A stretch of 64,000 nt of DNA from contig OZ231126.1 of NCBI GenBank assembly GCA_965153355.1, positions 35,030,001 through 35,094,000 on the forward strand, in the 5' to 3' direction. The notes beneath the pieces are model-generated. The model did no database searches and was not told the DNA's origin. It was given only the letters and a program-made list of their open reading frames with translations. This document shows positions 1 to 10,057 of this stretch, piece after piece (position 1 is the first letter of the stretch; each line of letters opens with the position of its first letter). A program made the translations under genes and the position numbers. Source of the DNA: Flaccisagitta enflata (Eukaryota > Chaetognatha > Sagittoidea > Aphragmophora).

Positions 1-470
1 GGCTCAAATCCTAGCCCTGAGGCTCAAATCCCAGCCTGGAGCCTCAAACCCCAGTCTTGAGGCTCAAATCCCAGCACCGAGGCTCAAATCCCAGCCGTGA
101 GGAGCAAATCCCAGCCTTGAGACTCAAATGTCAGCCTCGTCGCTCAAAACTCAGTCTCTTAGTTCAGATCCTAGCCAGGAGGCTCAAATCCCAGCCTGGA
201 CGCTTGAATCCCAGCTTGGATGCTCAGATCACAGCCTGGTAGCTTGTATCCCAGCCTGGAAGCTCAAATCCCAGCCTCATGGCTCCAATCCAAGCCTCAA
301 GGCTCCAATCTCAGCCTCAAGGCTCAAAACCCAGCCTCAAGGCTGAAATACCAGCCTCAAGGCTCATATTCCAACCTTGAGGCTCAACTCCCAGTCTTAA
401 GGCTTAAATCCCAGCCTTAAGGCTCAAATCCCAACCTTAATGCTCAAATCCCAGCCTTGAAGCTCCAAAC
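1..470. repeat. 20-bp tandem repeat core of a type F element
   Basis: About 23 diverged copies of a 20-bp unit (ggctcaaatcccagcctnga) run from the window edge to about 470. The three ORFs here only translate the repeat. The left end lies outside the window. It is directly followed by the hairpin end of a type F element, so it is best read as that element's internal tandem core. Confidence 0.85.
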
Positions 471-589
471 TTGCTAAGCATAGGTCATCGGCCCCTTCAG
501 GGCCACTGCCCCTCTTACCACCACACATCCAAATATACTCTCATGGGGGCAACGGGTACCGCTGACCATCTAACGCTTTTGTGACTATT
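471..589 (+). mobile_element. Type F hairpin element, right end
   Basis: Contains the block ggtcatcggccccttcaggg, then a 'gcaacgggtaccgctgacca' block and the end ctaacgcttttgtgac. The same order occurs at 1000-1142 and, inverted, at 63060-63255. The palindromic ggcccc/gggcc stem and the ccgctgaccat end are shared with types D and E. No protein is encoded. Confidence 0.7.
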
Positions 590-702
590 TACTTTTTTGG
601 CGTTTTTGAGCTTTTTGAGCTTACAGCTCCTGCCCAGATGCCCTAGTGACCTTCTCCAGCACTGCCCCTGCCCACTAGGGTAGCCCTGTATCCGGCCTTG
701 TT
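590..702 (+). mobile_element. Type A element, 3' fragment
   Basis: Carries the type A right half (gagctcctgcccagatg...) and ends in gtatccggccttgtt. The palindromic left end is missing; the fragment abuts the type F end directly, giving a chimeric junction near 590. Confidence 0.75.
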
Positions 703-948
703 CAGTGACAGGGGGCCTGTTGAAATTATAAAATGGAAATGAAAGATTAAGAAACATAGTTCTCCTCTAAAATTGTTTACAGAGAGAACTATGTTTTTAA
801 AAATGCAAAATTTTCCTTCATTAGAGAGTGCTATAATTTCAACAGCAGCCAAAAATGAAATAAATGTAAAATTTCACTAAAAACCTTGATTTTCTTGCCT
901 ATTTTCATGTCAAAATTACATAGTCAAAATTACAAAATTACATAGCAT
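703..948. other. Unannotated spacer with a short hairpin
   Basis: No gene recognised. A 13-bp inverted repeat (aaacatagttctc at about 750 and its complement at about 785) could form a hairpin. The rest is AT-rich. Confidence 0.4.
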
Positions 949-1142
949 CAAGGCTAGGATTTGAGTCAGGGGGGGACGGACATACGGAGGAGGAGGAGGG
1001 GAAGAAAATTCCCAAGATGTGTGAAAGCATAGGTCATCAACCACTTCGGGGGCCACTGCCCTGCTCCCCCTTCAACTTCAAGCACAACCTACTTAGGCAG
1101 GGCAAGAGTACCGCTGACCATCTAACAAATTTGCAACTGTTG
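949..1142 (+). mobile_element. Type F element, right half
   Basis: Starts in a 'ggatttgagtcagggggggac' stretch with a ggacggacatacgg tetranucleotide-like tract. It continues through the hairpin block (gcataggtcatcaaccactt), ccctgctccc and ggcagggcaagagtaccgct, and ends ctaacaaatttgcaactgtt. Same order as 471-589 and the inverse of 63060-63255. Confidence 0.7.
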
Positions 1143-1517
1143 TTTGTCATTTTGACCATTTCTGCCTTAATATTGGGTTGCTTTGTTGTTTTTGAGCATT
1201 ATCTTTTGTAGGAGCTTCCTCTCCAGAAACTCTTAATCATTGTTGTGTTGTTGTGGTTGTGGCTGTTGTTATTGTTGTTGTTGTTGTTGTTGTTGTTTTT
1301 GTTTCTGCACAACTTACACATGTTCTAGTCCCGCCATGAGAAGAAATTTATTGTCGGCAATGAAAAGTAAGAGTAATACCAAAATGACAGGAAAATGGTA
1401 AAAAAGTAAATCCCAAATAAAATTTGATGACCAGTATGCGAACATCCACAATCCAGAAAGAATCTAAAACAAAAATGAATGATTTCATGACATTATTTGA
1501 CCACGCAACTATTAGCA
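1143..1517. other. Gap with (TTG)n microsatellite
   Basis: A TTG/TTGTGG tract occupies about 1240-1310. The rest is AT-rich with no convincing coding sequence. The 64-aa ORF overlapping the start is read out of the type F end. Confidence 0.6.
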
Positions 1518-1694
1518 TTATTATTATTTATCCGTCCGTCCGTCCATCCGTTGGTCGGTCCGTCCCCATCATACTTTTGCGGTGTTTTTGAACATTTTGA
1601 GCTCAGAGCTCCTACCCAAATGCCCCAATGACCTTCTCCATCACTGCCCCTGCCTACCCGCAAGGAACTAGGGTAGCCATGTATCCGGCCTTAT
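1518..1694 (+). mobile_element. Type A element lacking its left palindrome
   Basis: Begins in the ccgtccgtccgtcc tract and ends gtatccggccttatt. It contains the usual 'gctcctacccaaatgcccc' and 'cactgcccctgcc' segments. The 5' hairpin is absent. Confidence 0.75.
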
Positions 1695-1790
1695 TATCAT
1701 TAATACTACCATTATCATTTCTATTTCTGTTATCATCATTATGATTATGATTATCATTCTTTCTATTATGATTATTTTCATTTTTAGTCG

Positions 1791-1851
1791 CGTGCACGCG
1801 ACTCTACAACCCGCTCTGTCGGTCGGTCGGTCGGTTGGTCGGTCCGTCGCA
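1791..1851 (+). mobile_element. Type A element, 5' end only
   Basis: Starts tttttagt followed by the perfect 16-bp palindrome GTCGCGTGCACGCGAC, then tctacaacccgctctgtcgg and a (GTCG)n tract. It stops near 1851 without the right half. Confidence 0.8.
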
Positions 1852-2408
1852 CAGTGGACCGTGACCCTGAAAAATTCAATTGGTATTGTTTTGGGGAGTA
1901 GTAAATTACCATAACATTCTCACAGTTTTAAAGAAACGTCATGGAACGTCAAGCCCTAATGAGGAAAATAAACCCATACTACGGTAGCTTTCACTTAGCA
2001 CTACATCCGTGGGTAGGGGGATCCTCGCGCAAACCTCCGTTCTGTAGTGTGGAGTAAAAGGTTCTATGCCATAGTGGTGTGGCAGTGATCAGGAATTTAT
2101 CTTCTTAAATCTGTCGTATCACCTCAAGGAATAGCCTTATTGCTTCCAAAACGAAATCACCTTACTGCATTCTGAGCGAAATACTTTTTTTCGCCTTTTC
2201 TTCATTTTTTTTCTTCCTTTTTACAAAGATTGAAGAAATGATGAAAATGAGATCGTGAACAATGACGATGATCACGACCTAAACAATGATGATGCTGAGG
2301 GCACAGACGATTGTAACTGACATGACTGAGACAGACAGCATATGAATTACACAACAATGAGCGGTTAAATGTGGCCCCGTCACTCTCCCTGTCCATTTTC
2401 GGTCCGAT
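1852..2408. other. No recognised feature
   Basis: Unique-looking sequence. I see no ORF with protein-like composition and no repeat shared with the rest of the window. Confidence 0.4.
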
Positions 2409-2712
<304 letters not shown>

Positions 2713-2744
2713 CTAGCTCTCTGTCACACTAGTTGAAATTTGAA

Positions 2745-2872
2745 ATCAAAACAAACATTCAAAAACATAAAAAACATTCAAAAACATAACAAACATTCAA
2801 AAACATAACAAACATTCAAAAACATAACAAACATTCGAAAACAAAACAAACATTCGAAAACTAAACCAACAT
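2745..2872. repeat. 18-bp AT-rich tandem repeat
   Basis: About six to seven copies of an 18-20-bp unit built on 'acattcaaaaacataac', decaying toward the right end. Confidence 0.85.
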
Positions 2873-2973
2873 AAAAAAACATTAGCCTTTAAAAACACAT
2901 AAATCACGTAACTAAATATTAACATTAGATGATAAAACACGGTTTCAATGTCAAAATTTAAACATTTGATGTC

Positions 2974-2976
<3 letters not shown>

Positions 2977-3053
<77 letters not shown>
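2977..3053. repeat. (AC)n microsatellite
   Basis: About 38 uninterrupted AC units. The Val/Cys ORF on the minus strand is only this repeat. Confidence 0.98.
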
Positions 3054-3057
<4 letters not shown>

Positions 3058-3185
3058 CACAGACGGAGTTTATGTACAGAAACTCGTTTTTTTTAGGTGC
3101 GCCAAAGCAGGTCTATAACTGGCTGTGTCCGTGGGTTGATTGGTGGGTAATTTATACGTAGCCGTAGGGTTACAAAATGAAACGT

Positions 3186-3357
3186 GATATACGGCTACTT
3201 CAGTCGCGTGCGGGTGGGCAGGGGCCATAATTGAGGTCAGCGGAACATTTGGGCAGGAGCAATGAGGCCAAAACCCCCATTAACGCCGAAAAAGTAAAGT
3301 GTGACGGACGGACGGACGGACAAAGCAGGGTGTAGAGTCGCGTAGCACGCAACTAAA
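3186..3357 (-). mobile_element. Type A element, minus strand
   Basis: Read on the minus strand it starts with the hairpin gttgcgtgctacgcgac and a (GTCC)n tract, and ends with the gcacgcgactg segment plus a degraded 'agccgtatatc'. The terminal ggccttgtt is not recognisable. Confidence 0.75.
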
Positions 3358-3403
3358 GACTAAATTCGGAGACACGCTAAGTGCATTGTCTGGCAATAAT
3401 AGC

Positions 3404-3898
3404 CCTTTTTGGGCAGCGGCCCCAAAGGGCCGATGTCCTGTAGGACACAGGGGTGAATTTCCATAGGTCCGTACGTCTGTCCGTCCATCCATCTCCCCCC
3501 CAAGCTTCTCAAGCCTCAAATTCCCATTGAATAACATGGGAAATGGACAAAACACAAACTTCCCATTGAATAACATGGGAAATGGACAAAATACAAACTT
3601 CCTATTGAATAACATGGAAAACTGATGAAAAACTAAGAAAAATGTAAAATTCCCATTGAATAATATAGCGAGTTGACAAGATATTGAAAAAAATGCAAAA
3701 TTCCCTTTGAATATCATGGAAAATTGCTACCAGGGCCTCATGTATGCCCTCTCAGGACATATGGAAATTCACCCCTGTGTCCTACAGGACATCGGCCCTT
3801 TGGGGCCGCTGCCCTGCCTTCACTCCGATTCTTCAGCTAATCACTCCAAGCAGGGCATCGGGTACCGCTGACCATGTGCGATCTTTGGATGACTTGTT
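3404..3898 (+). mobile_element. Type D element with inverted end blocks
   Basis: Left end is cttttt followed by GGGCAGCGGCCCCAAAGGG and gtcctgtaggacacagg. The same blocks recur inverted at about 3768-3815. Next come ccctgc...gcaggg, a possible long stem, then cgggtaccgctgaccat and the end tggatgacttgtt. The core has tandem 33-36-bp units containing 'cccattgaataacatgg' plus a cgtctgtccgtcc tract. Non-coding; the 145-aa minus-strand ORF reads through the repeats. Closest relatives are at 33137-33970 and 52428-52977. Confidence 0.75.
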
Positions 3899-3941
3899 AG
3901 CCCATATGCAGGCTAACACTTCAAAAGTAACTTGACTTTGA

Positions 3942-4147
3942 AACGAGGCCGGATACACGGCTACCCTAGTCGCGTACGGATGGGTAGGTGCAGTGATGGA
4001 GAAGATCTCTGGAGTAGTTGGGCTGGAGCAGTGAGCTCAAAACGCTCAAAATGCTCAAAAACGCCAAAAAGTAAAATGGGGACCGACCAACGTATGGATG
4101 GATGGACAGACAAAGCGGGGTGTAGAGTCGCATAGCACGCGACTAAA
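3942..4147 (-). mobile_element. Type A element, full length, minus strand
   Basis: Both ends are present: aacgaggccggatacacgg at the left and the hairpin gtcgcatagcacgcgac plus taaaaa at the right. The 3' subterminal GTACGCGAC is complementary to 8 of 9 bases of the palindrome arm. A GACC/GGAT tetranucleotide tract lies next to the hairpin. Confidence 0.85.
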
Positions 4148-4217
4148 AATATACAAAAAAAAAAAAAATTCACTACAACAACAACAACAACAAAAACAAA
4201 AACAAAAACAAAAACAA

Positions 4218-4274
<57 letters not shown>

Positions 4275-4595
4275 CGTTACTACCAGGAAACATTGAACGA
4301 GCCTGTGAGCGGAGTGAGCGGTGCGAGCAAACGAACGTAGTGAGCGACCGATTGGCCCGTTTAAAATGCAGTTGTCATGTGTCCGTCAGTGGTTCAAATC
4401 TACCACAGATGGATATGCCACAGATAAATAGTAAAGAGAGAAAAAAAATAAGAGTCATGAAATTTTTAACTGGTGTGATCTATGCAAGACTTGATTAAGA
4501 ATAAAACAAAAAAAATCGATCTGCCTCAATGACGCCCATTTTCAATTCATCTTTCCGGCCTAAAATATTTGAAAATGTCTAGATTTCTTTGTTAA
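4148..4595. repeat. (AAC)n/(AAAAAC)n microsatellite and spacer
   Basis: Starts with poly-A and AAC units, then AAAAAC units, then about 22 AAC units ending near 4275. Downstream, 'gagcggagtgagcggtgcga' and 'cgaacgtagtgagcgac' are imperfect short repeats. The Gln and Val runs in the ORFs are artefacts of the microsatellite. Confidence 0.9.
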
Positions 4596-4672
4596 TTTTC
4601 TTTCTTTGTAAATTTTCTTTCTTTGTAAATTTTCTTTCTTTGTAAATTTTCTTTCTTTGTTAACGTTCTTTT
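4596..4672. repeat. 16-bp tandem repeat
   Basis: Four to five copies of tttctttctttgtaaa. The surrounding 4673-5080 is AT-rich and shows no gene. Confidence 0.85.
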
Positions 4673-5084
4673 TTTTTCTTTTTGTAAATTTTTCAAAATA
4701 GTTATCAAAATACGAAAAATTGCTACGAATTTGTTGGGAAAAAAATCGAAAAACATTTTTCAATTTTTTGAGTTTCGCTTAGGAATTAATTTTTTCCATT
4801 TTCGCTTGGGGCGTTTTAGAAAAGTTGAGTCACAACTAGGCTCGCCCGGGGCTGGGGTTGAAATTGGTACAGGGTGAAAGAGGGCACTTTTTTACACCCT
4901 CTGGAAAAAAGCAGGGCACTGTCGGACCAATACTTTAGGCGCTATGAATTCTTTAATCTTTTTTTATTTTTTCACATTTTCCGCATTTTCCTCAAATATC
5001 AATATTTTTCATCGATCTCTATTTTGGGCCTTTATGTAACAATAAAAAATTCAGTAGAGAGCATCAGTAGATGGTGGGAGCATA

Positions 5085-5277
5085 GGGAGGGAGATGGAGT
5101 GGGAGGAAGAAGAGGGAGGGAGAGGGAGGGAGAAGGAGGGAGAGGGAAGAAGGGAGTGGGAGAGAGGGAGGAGGGAGGGAGAGGGGGGACAGGGAGAGGG
5201 AGGGGGAGGGTGGGAGAGAAGGAGGATAGGGGAGGGAGGGTGAGGGAGGAGGAGAGGAGGGAGGGAGGAAGAGGAAG

Positions 5278-5318
<41 letters not shown>
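5085..5318. repeat. Purine-strand (GGGAGA)n/(GA)n tract
   Basis: About 230 bp almost entirely of G and A on the plus strand, built on gggaggga-like units and ending in about 35 bp of pure GA. Long ORFs on both strands here are repeat translations. Confidence 0.95.
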
Positions 5319-5322
<4 letters not shown>

Positions 5323-5821
5323 CACAAAAACAGACTCACACACACCAAAAAGCGCGTGAATGTGATGAAGAAAGAAAGAACTGAAAAAACAAAAACAATT
5401 TTTTGATTTTTTTTCCGGTCGGCGAGAGCCGCCTTTACTGGTACCAAGATTAGAATTCTTACTCCAAGACGGGACTTTTCCTTGAAAGTAGACAAACAAT
5501 GAGTCTTTGATTCAAACCAACAAGCCTCAAGTTCAATCTATTCCAACCTGTCCGTCTGTCTTTTAATCAGTTCTATTATGTCACCGCTCATGTTGCTACA
5601 TCGGCTTGCCAGTCTGTCAGTCTTACTTTTTTGGGGGGTATTTATGGTCTAGATATAAACCTTCGCTCGTCTTCGCTGGTCTATCGGAATTTTCCGATTC
5701 AACTTTTTAAGGTGGCCGATCCGAAGATAGTTATCGCTTCGCCATTTTTTCTTTAAAAATACTTTCAAATTTTACATCATTAGAAAGCCTGGCGTTTAAG
5801 CTTTCCTCTGTTCGTTTTATC
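5319..5821. other. No recognised feature
   Basis: No protein-like ORF and no repeat partner found in the window. Confidence 0.35.
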
Positions 5822-5983
5822 TTTTTAGTTGCGGACACGCAACTCCATAAGAGCCTTTGTCTGTCCGTCCGTCGGTCCGTCCGTCCGTTGGTCCGTGAAC
5901 ACGAGTCGAAGAGTGTGAAAACGCGCATTTCCGCCCCTGCCCACCCGTCCGCAACTGGTATTGGCCGTGTATCCGGCCTTGTT
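5822..5983 (+). mobile_element. Type B element, full length
   Basis: Starts tttttagt with the stem GTTGCG-gaca-CGCAAC, then (GTCC/GTCG)n, then 'gtgaacacgagtcgaagagt', 'aaaacgcgcatt', the 3' subterminal GTCCGCAAC and the end gtatccggccttgtt. GTCCGCAAC is the exact reverse complement of GTTGCGGAC at the 5' end. Confidence 0.9.
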
Positions 5984-6237
5984 AATACTCCTAATTGTTT
6001 AGACATAGTGATCAAAAGAAGAAACACTGTTCATGATTTCATGGGCGCTCAAGCGTGAAATACACAGTCTGAAAACGAAGAATGTTCGTGATTTTTTTTA
6101 AGTGGTGGAATCCATCGTAACTTTTTTTACCCAAACTTTGAAAGCTCATATCTCATGAACGGATTGACTGATTGACTTGATTGACAAATCATGATTGACT
6201 TGAAACTTCACACATCAGTAGACAAGGTCATATGATG
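5984..6237. other. Spacer before the satellite
   Basis: AT-rich; contains several 'attgacttga' repeats near 6170-6200. No gene seen. Confidence 0.35.
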
Positions 6238-7104
6238 GGGGTCAGGTGGTTCTAGGTGGTCGGCTGGTATTTTTCAGCGTCAGGGGTGTATAATAGCCAC
6301 GGTGATGGTGCTTTAGGGGGGTCAGGTGGTTCTAGGTGGTCGGCTGGTATTTTTCAGCGTCAGGGGTGTATAATAGCCACGGTGATGGTGTTTTAGGGGG
6401 GTCAGGTGGTTCTAGGTGGTCGGCTGGTATTTTTCAGCGTCAGGGGTGTATAATAGCCACGGTGATGGTGTTTTAGGGGGGTCAGGTGGTTCTAGGTGGT
6501 CGGCTGGTATTTTTCAGCGTCAGGGGTGTATAATAGCCACGGTGATGGTGTTTTAGGGGGGTCAGGTGGTTCTAGGTGGTCGGCTGGTATTTTTCAGCGT
6601 CAGGGGTGTATAATAGCCACGGTGATGGTGTTCTAGGGGGGTCAGGTGGTTCTAGGTGGTCGGCTGGTATTTTTCAGCGTCAGGGGTGTATAATAGCCAC
6701 GGTGATGGTGTTTTAGGGGGGTCAGGTGGTTCTAGGTGGTCGGCTGGTATTTTTCAGCGTCAGGGGTGTATAATAGCCACGGTGATGGTGTTTTAGGGGG
6801 GTCAGGTGGTTCTAGGTGGTCGGCTGGTATTTTTCAGCGTCAGGGGTGTATAATAGCCACGGTGATGGTGTTTTAGGGGGGTCAGGTGGTTCTAGGTGGT
6901 CGGCTGGTATTTTTCAGCGTCAGGGGTGTATAATAGCCACGGTGATGGTGTTTTAGGGGGGTCAGGTGGTTCTAGGTGGTCGGCTGGTATTTTTCAGCGT
7001 CAGGGGTGTATAATAGCCACGGTGATGGTGTTTTAGGGGGGTCAGGTGGTTCTAGGTGGTCGGCTGGTATTTTTCAGCGTCAGGGGTGTATAATAGCCAC
7101 GGTG
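6238..7104. repeat. 80-bp satellite, about 10.8 copies
   Basis: Unit starts at 6241, 6321, 6401 and every 80 bp to 7041, each beginning gtcaggtggttctaggtggt. Only two single-base variants are visible (near 6311 and 6632), so copies are almost identical, implying recent amplification or homogenisation. The last unit is cut in 'ccacggtg' and joins directly to the GTCGGTCC tract of a type C element. Confidence 0.97.
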
Positions 7105-8568
7105 CGTCGGTCCGTAACACTTTGCTTTTTCGCGTCGTTTTTGATCATTTTGGGTCGTCTGGAGTTATTTTGAGTCATTTTTTTGTTGTTTTTAGTCATC
7201 TTTAGTTGTGTTTAGTCATTTTTGGTTGCTTCTGGTCATTTTTGGTCATTTTTGGTCATTTTTTATCATTTACGTCACTTTGTTGATTTAAGTCATTTGT
7301 GTTGTTTTTGGGCATTTAAGGTAATTTTAAGTCATTTTAAGTCATTTTGGGACATTTCAGGTCTTTTTTGGTCATTTGATATGGTTTTTTGGTATGTTTT
7401 GGTCATTTATGTTTTTTGGTTTTTTGGTTTTTGGTTTTTGGTTTTTGGTTTTTGGTTTTTGGTTTTTGGTTTTTGGTTTTTGTTTTTTTTGGTTTTTTGA
7501 TTTTTGGTTTTTTGGTTTTTGGTCATTTAACATGGTTTTTTGATATGTTTTGGTCATTTATGTTTTTGGTTTTTTGGTTTTTGGTTTTTTGGTTTTCTGG
7601 TTCTTTGGTTTTAGGTTTTTGGTTTTAGGTTTTTTGGTTTTTGTTTTTTGTTTTTTTGGGACATTTCAGGTCATTTTTGGTCATTTAACATGGTTTTTCA
7701 GTATGCTTTGGTCATTTATGTTTTTTTTTGGTTTTTGGTTTTTAGTTTTTGGTTTTAGTTTTTTTTTTTTTTGGTTTTTGGTTTTTGGTTTTTGGTCATT
7801 TAACATGGTTTCTTGGTATGTTTTGGTCATTTATGTTTTTGTTTTTTTGTTTTTTTGTTTTTTGTTTTTTTGGCTTTTTTGTCATTTATGTTTTTTGGTA
7901 TGTTTTGGTCATTTATGCTTTTTGGTATGTTTTGGTCTATTTCAAGTCTGCTGGTTAAAGTCTGATGGTTTAAGTCTGATGGTTTAAGTCTGATGGTTTA
8001 AGTCTGATGGTTTAAGTCTGCTGGTTTAAGTCTGCTGGTTTAAGTTTGCAGGTTTAAGTTGGCTGGTTTAAGTTGGCTGGTTTAAGTTGGCTGGTTTAAG
8101 TCTGCTGGTTTAAGTCTGCTGGTTTAAGTCTGCTGGTTTAGGTCCGCTGGTAATAGTCTGCTGGTTTAAGTCTGCTGGTTTAAGTCTTCTGGTTTAAGTC
8201 TGCTGGTTTAAGTCTGCTGGTAAAAGTCTGCTGGTAAAAGTCTGGTGGTTAAGGTCTGCTGGTTTAAATCTGGTTTATTCATTTTTCATTGATTGGGTTG
8301 ATAGAGTTGATTAATTTGACTCAATTACAAAAGTCACCACTTTTTCCAGTGGTCTCGGCCTTTAATTGGGTGGGTTTCCACGGCCACCAATACCTCATTA
8401 AGCTGATTTATTCATCAATTTATTCAAGTCAATCTAGTCAACTAAATCATTTTATTCATTTCTGATATAACTCCCTAATCAGTCATGTTGATTCAAAAGA
8501 TATAATAAGAAGTCAGGTCAATTCAGTTTTTTATGTCTCGCACGCGACTTATAGGTGTTGGCCTTGTT
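7105..8568 (+). mobile_element. Type C element, 5' hairpin replaced by satellite
   Basis: Begins inside the tetranucleotide tract (cgtcggtccgtaacactttg). It runs through a (tcatttttgg)n block, a (ggttttt)n block and a (tttaagtctgctgg)n block, and ends ctcgcacgcgacttataggt then gttggccttgtt. The first and third blocks occur in the same order, on the opposite strand, in the complete copy at 58084-59317. The (ggttttt)n block is extra here. Its Phe/Leu/Val ORFs are not genes. Confidence 0.85.
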
Positions 8569-9140
8569 ATTACTATGATTACCATTATTATTATAATCTT
8601 ATGATTATCATCTTTATTACTGTAATTATTATCATTGTTTGTTGGTAAAAAAGTTGAAGTCAGTCTTTGACTTTTTGACATATTCAAGAGAAACAGGGTT
8701 TTTATTTTCTTTTTGGAAAGTTAGGAATCTCATCCAGCTGATTGGTCCCTCCAACAAAATTGATAGGGTAAGTAAATTTGATAATTCTCTTTTATTTGGC
8801 GCCAAGCAGAATGCTCTACAACAAATATTTGTCACGCTATGATTTTTTCGTGATTTACTTACAAGGAATTTGAATGGAATTTTTTTCATATTTAGTTCTT
8901 GCTTGACTCGTCGTACAACGTTGTGAAAAAAAGAAAATGAAAATTGAAACCAAATTTTCGAGTGTATTACAACGACTCTTCTTCATGGCAAACAGAAAAA
9001 GGAATACAAAATGGAAAACAGAGAAAGTCAACAAGAAGGCGATATGGGATGGAGAGGAGGATACAATGGACACAATGGATGAATGAAAGTCACGAAATGG
9101 AGAAAAAGAGAGAGAGAGGCTGATCAGCCAAAGTGACTGA
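8569..9140. other. Region downstream of the Penelope-like ORF
   Basis: Contains the likely 3' tail of the minus-strand Penelope-like element; its exact end is not visible. Between about 8950 and 9000 on the minus strand there is a possible, degraded hammerhead-like pattern (see findings). The ORFs at 8632-8889 and 8639-8842 overlap on opposite strands and look spurious. Confidence 0.35.
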
Positions 9141-9876
9141 TCAGGTGAGCCCCCGGTCCCCTTGAGAGGCCGCTCTGCTGCGGGTTGTCATGCGATGAGT
9201 TGGTTGGGCCAATTGGGCGATTGCGGGTGGCTGAACAGTTTTGGCTAATGTCTCATCATCTTGAGATCGGTGATTTGTTCGAGGACGGCCTGGAGCTCTT
9301 TTTTGGGTGGAGAGGCGAGGCTCGGCGGGATCGTGAGTGGCCGGTGGTTCTGGCTTTTTGATGGCTGCTTTGATGAGAGAATCCCAACAATGGGGTAAGG
9401 TGTGACGACCCTCATTGCGGTTGAGAGACGGAGAGAGAGCGCGGATGGCCATAGCCTCTTTAATGCCTCTTTTGAAATAGTCATCTTCTCTCGCTATGAT
9501 CTTCACGTCCTCAGTGCGGAAATGATGTTGGGTGTCAGCTGCATGTTTCATGATGGCCGATTTGAACATGCCGGGTGCAGATTGGGCGGTGGAGAAGTGC
9601 TCTGCATTTCTAGCTGTGGCGGATCGGCCCAATTTGCCAACGTAGTCGTCTGGGCAGGGGTTCCCATTGGCTCCAGTGCAGCCGTGGTAATAAACTACTC
9701 CATTTATGTCGAGTTTTTCAATCTTGTCTTTTGGGTGCACCAGATGTTTGCGTAGCGTCCCGCGCGATCGAACCGAAGTGGATATTCCCACTTGGCGGAA
9801 GCACCTGGCGAGCGTCTCTGTGGTGCCGGCATGATAAGGCAGGATGATATGGCCTTTACGCTGGTTGTTGTTGTTT

Positions 9877-9944
<68 letters not shown>

Positions 9945-10057
9945 GGTCATTGTCTTGGAGATGTATGTGCCTTGATGGATGGCCCAGGGTGGGTAGCCGT
10001 TCAGAGTGAGAGCATCATGGACGCGTTTTTTCTCTTCCTGCTTACCTGCGTGAGTAG
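9141..10057 (-). pseudogene. Penelope-like element, GIY-YIG endonuclease part
   Basis: C-terminal part of a Penelope-like retroelement polyprotein. The nuclease would nick target DNA for target-primed reverse transcription. Seen: 'GVVYYHGC' near 9690 (GIY position), 'DDYVGKLGR' (YIG position) and 'ARNAEHF' with the conserved Arg and Glu-His, near 9600-9655. The distal tail has the 'MTTRSRAA'-like basic motif typical of the family and stops at 9141. Upstream a run of about 30 Asn codons, from an (AAC)n microsatellite at about 9862-9945, sits in the linker to the RT. The frame differs from the RT part, so two frameshifts separate them. Probably inactive, unless the frameshifts are sequencing errors. 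Confidence 0.88.
9862..9945. repeat. (TTG)n microsatellite inside the PLE ORF
   Basis: About 28 uninterrupted GTT/AAC units. Read on the minus strand in the element frame it gives a poly-Asn run between the RT thumb region and the endonuclease. Confidence 0.97.

Noticed and set aside
3961-4340. Poly-Gln and poly-Val ORFs
   Set aside because: Products of the (AAC)n/(AAAAAC)n microsatellite on the two strands.
7222-7987. Phe/Leu/Trp/Val-rich ORFs that could look like membrane proteins
   Set aside because: Period of the repeat (ggttttt and ggtcattttt units) explains the whole sequence; same for 58800-59338.
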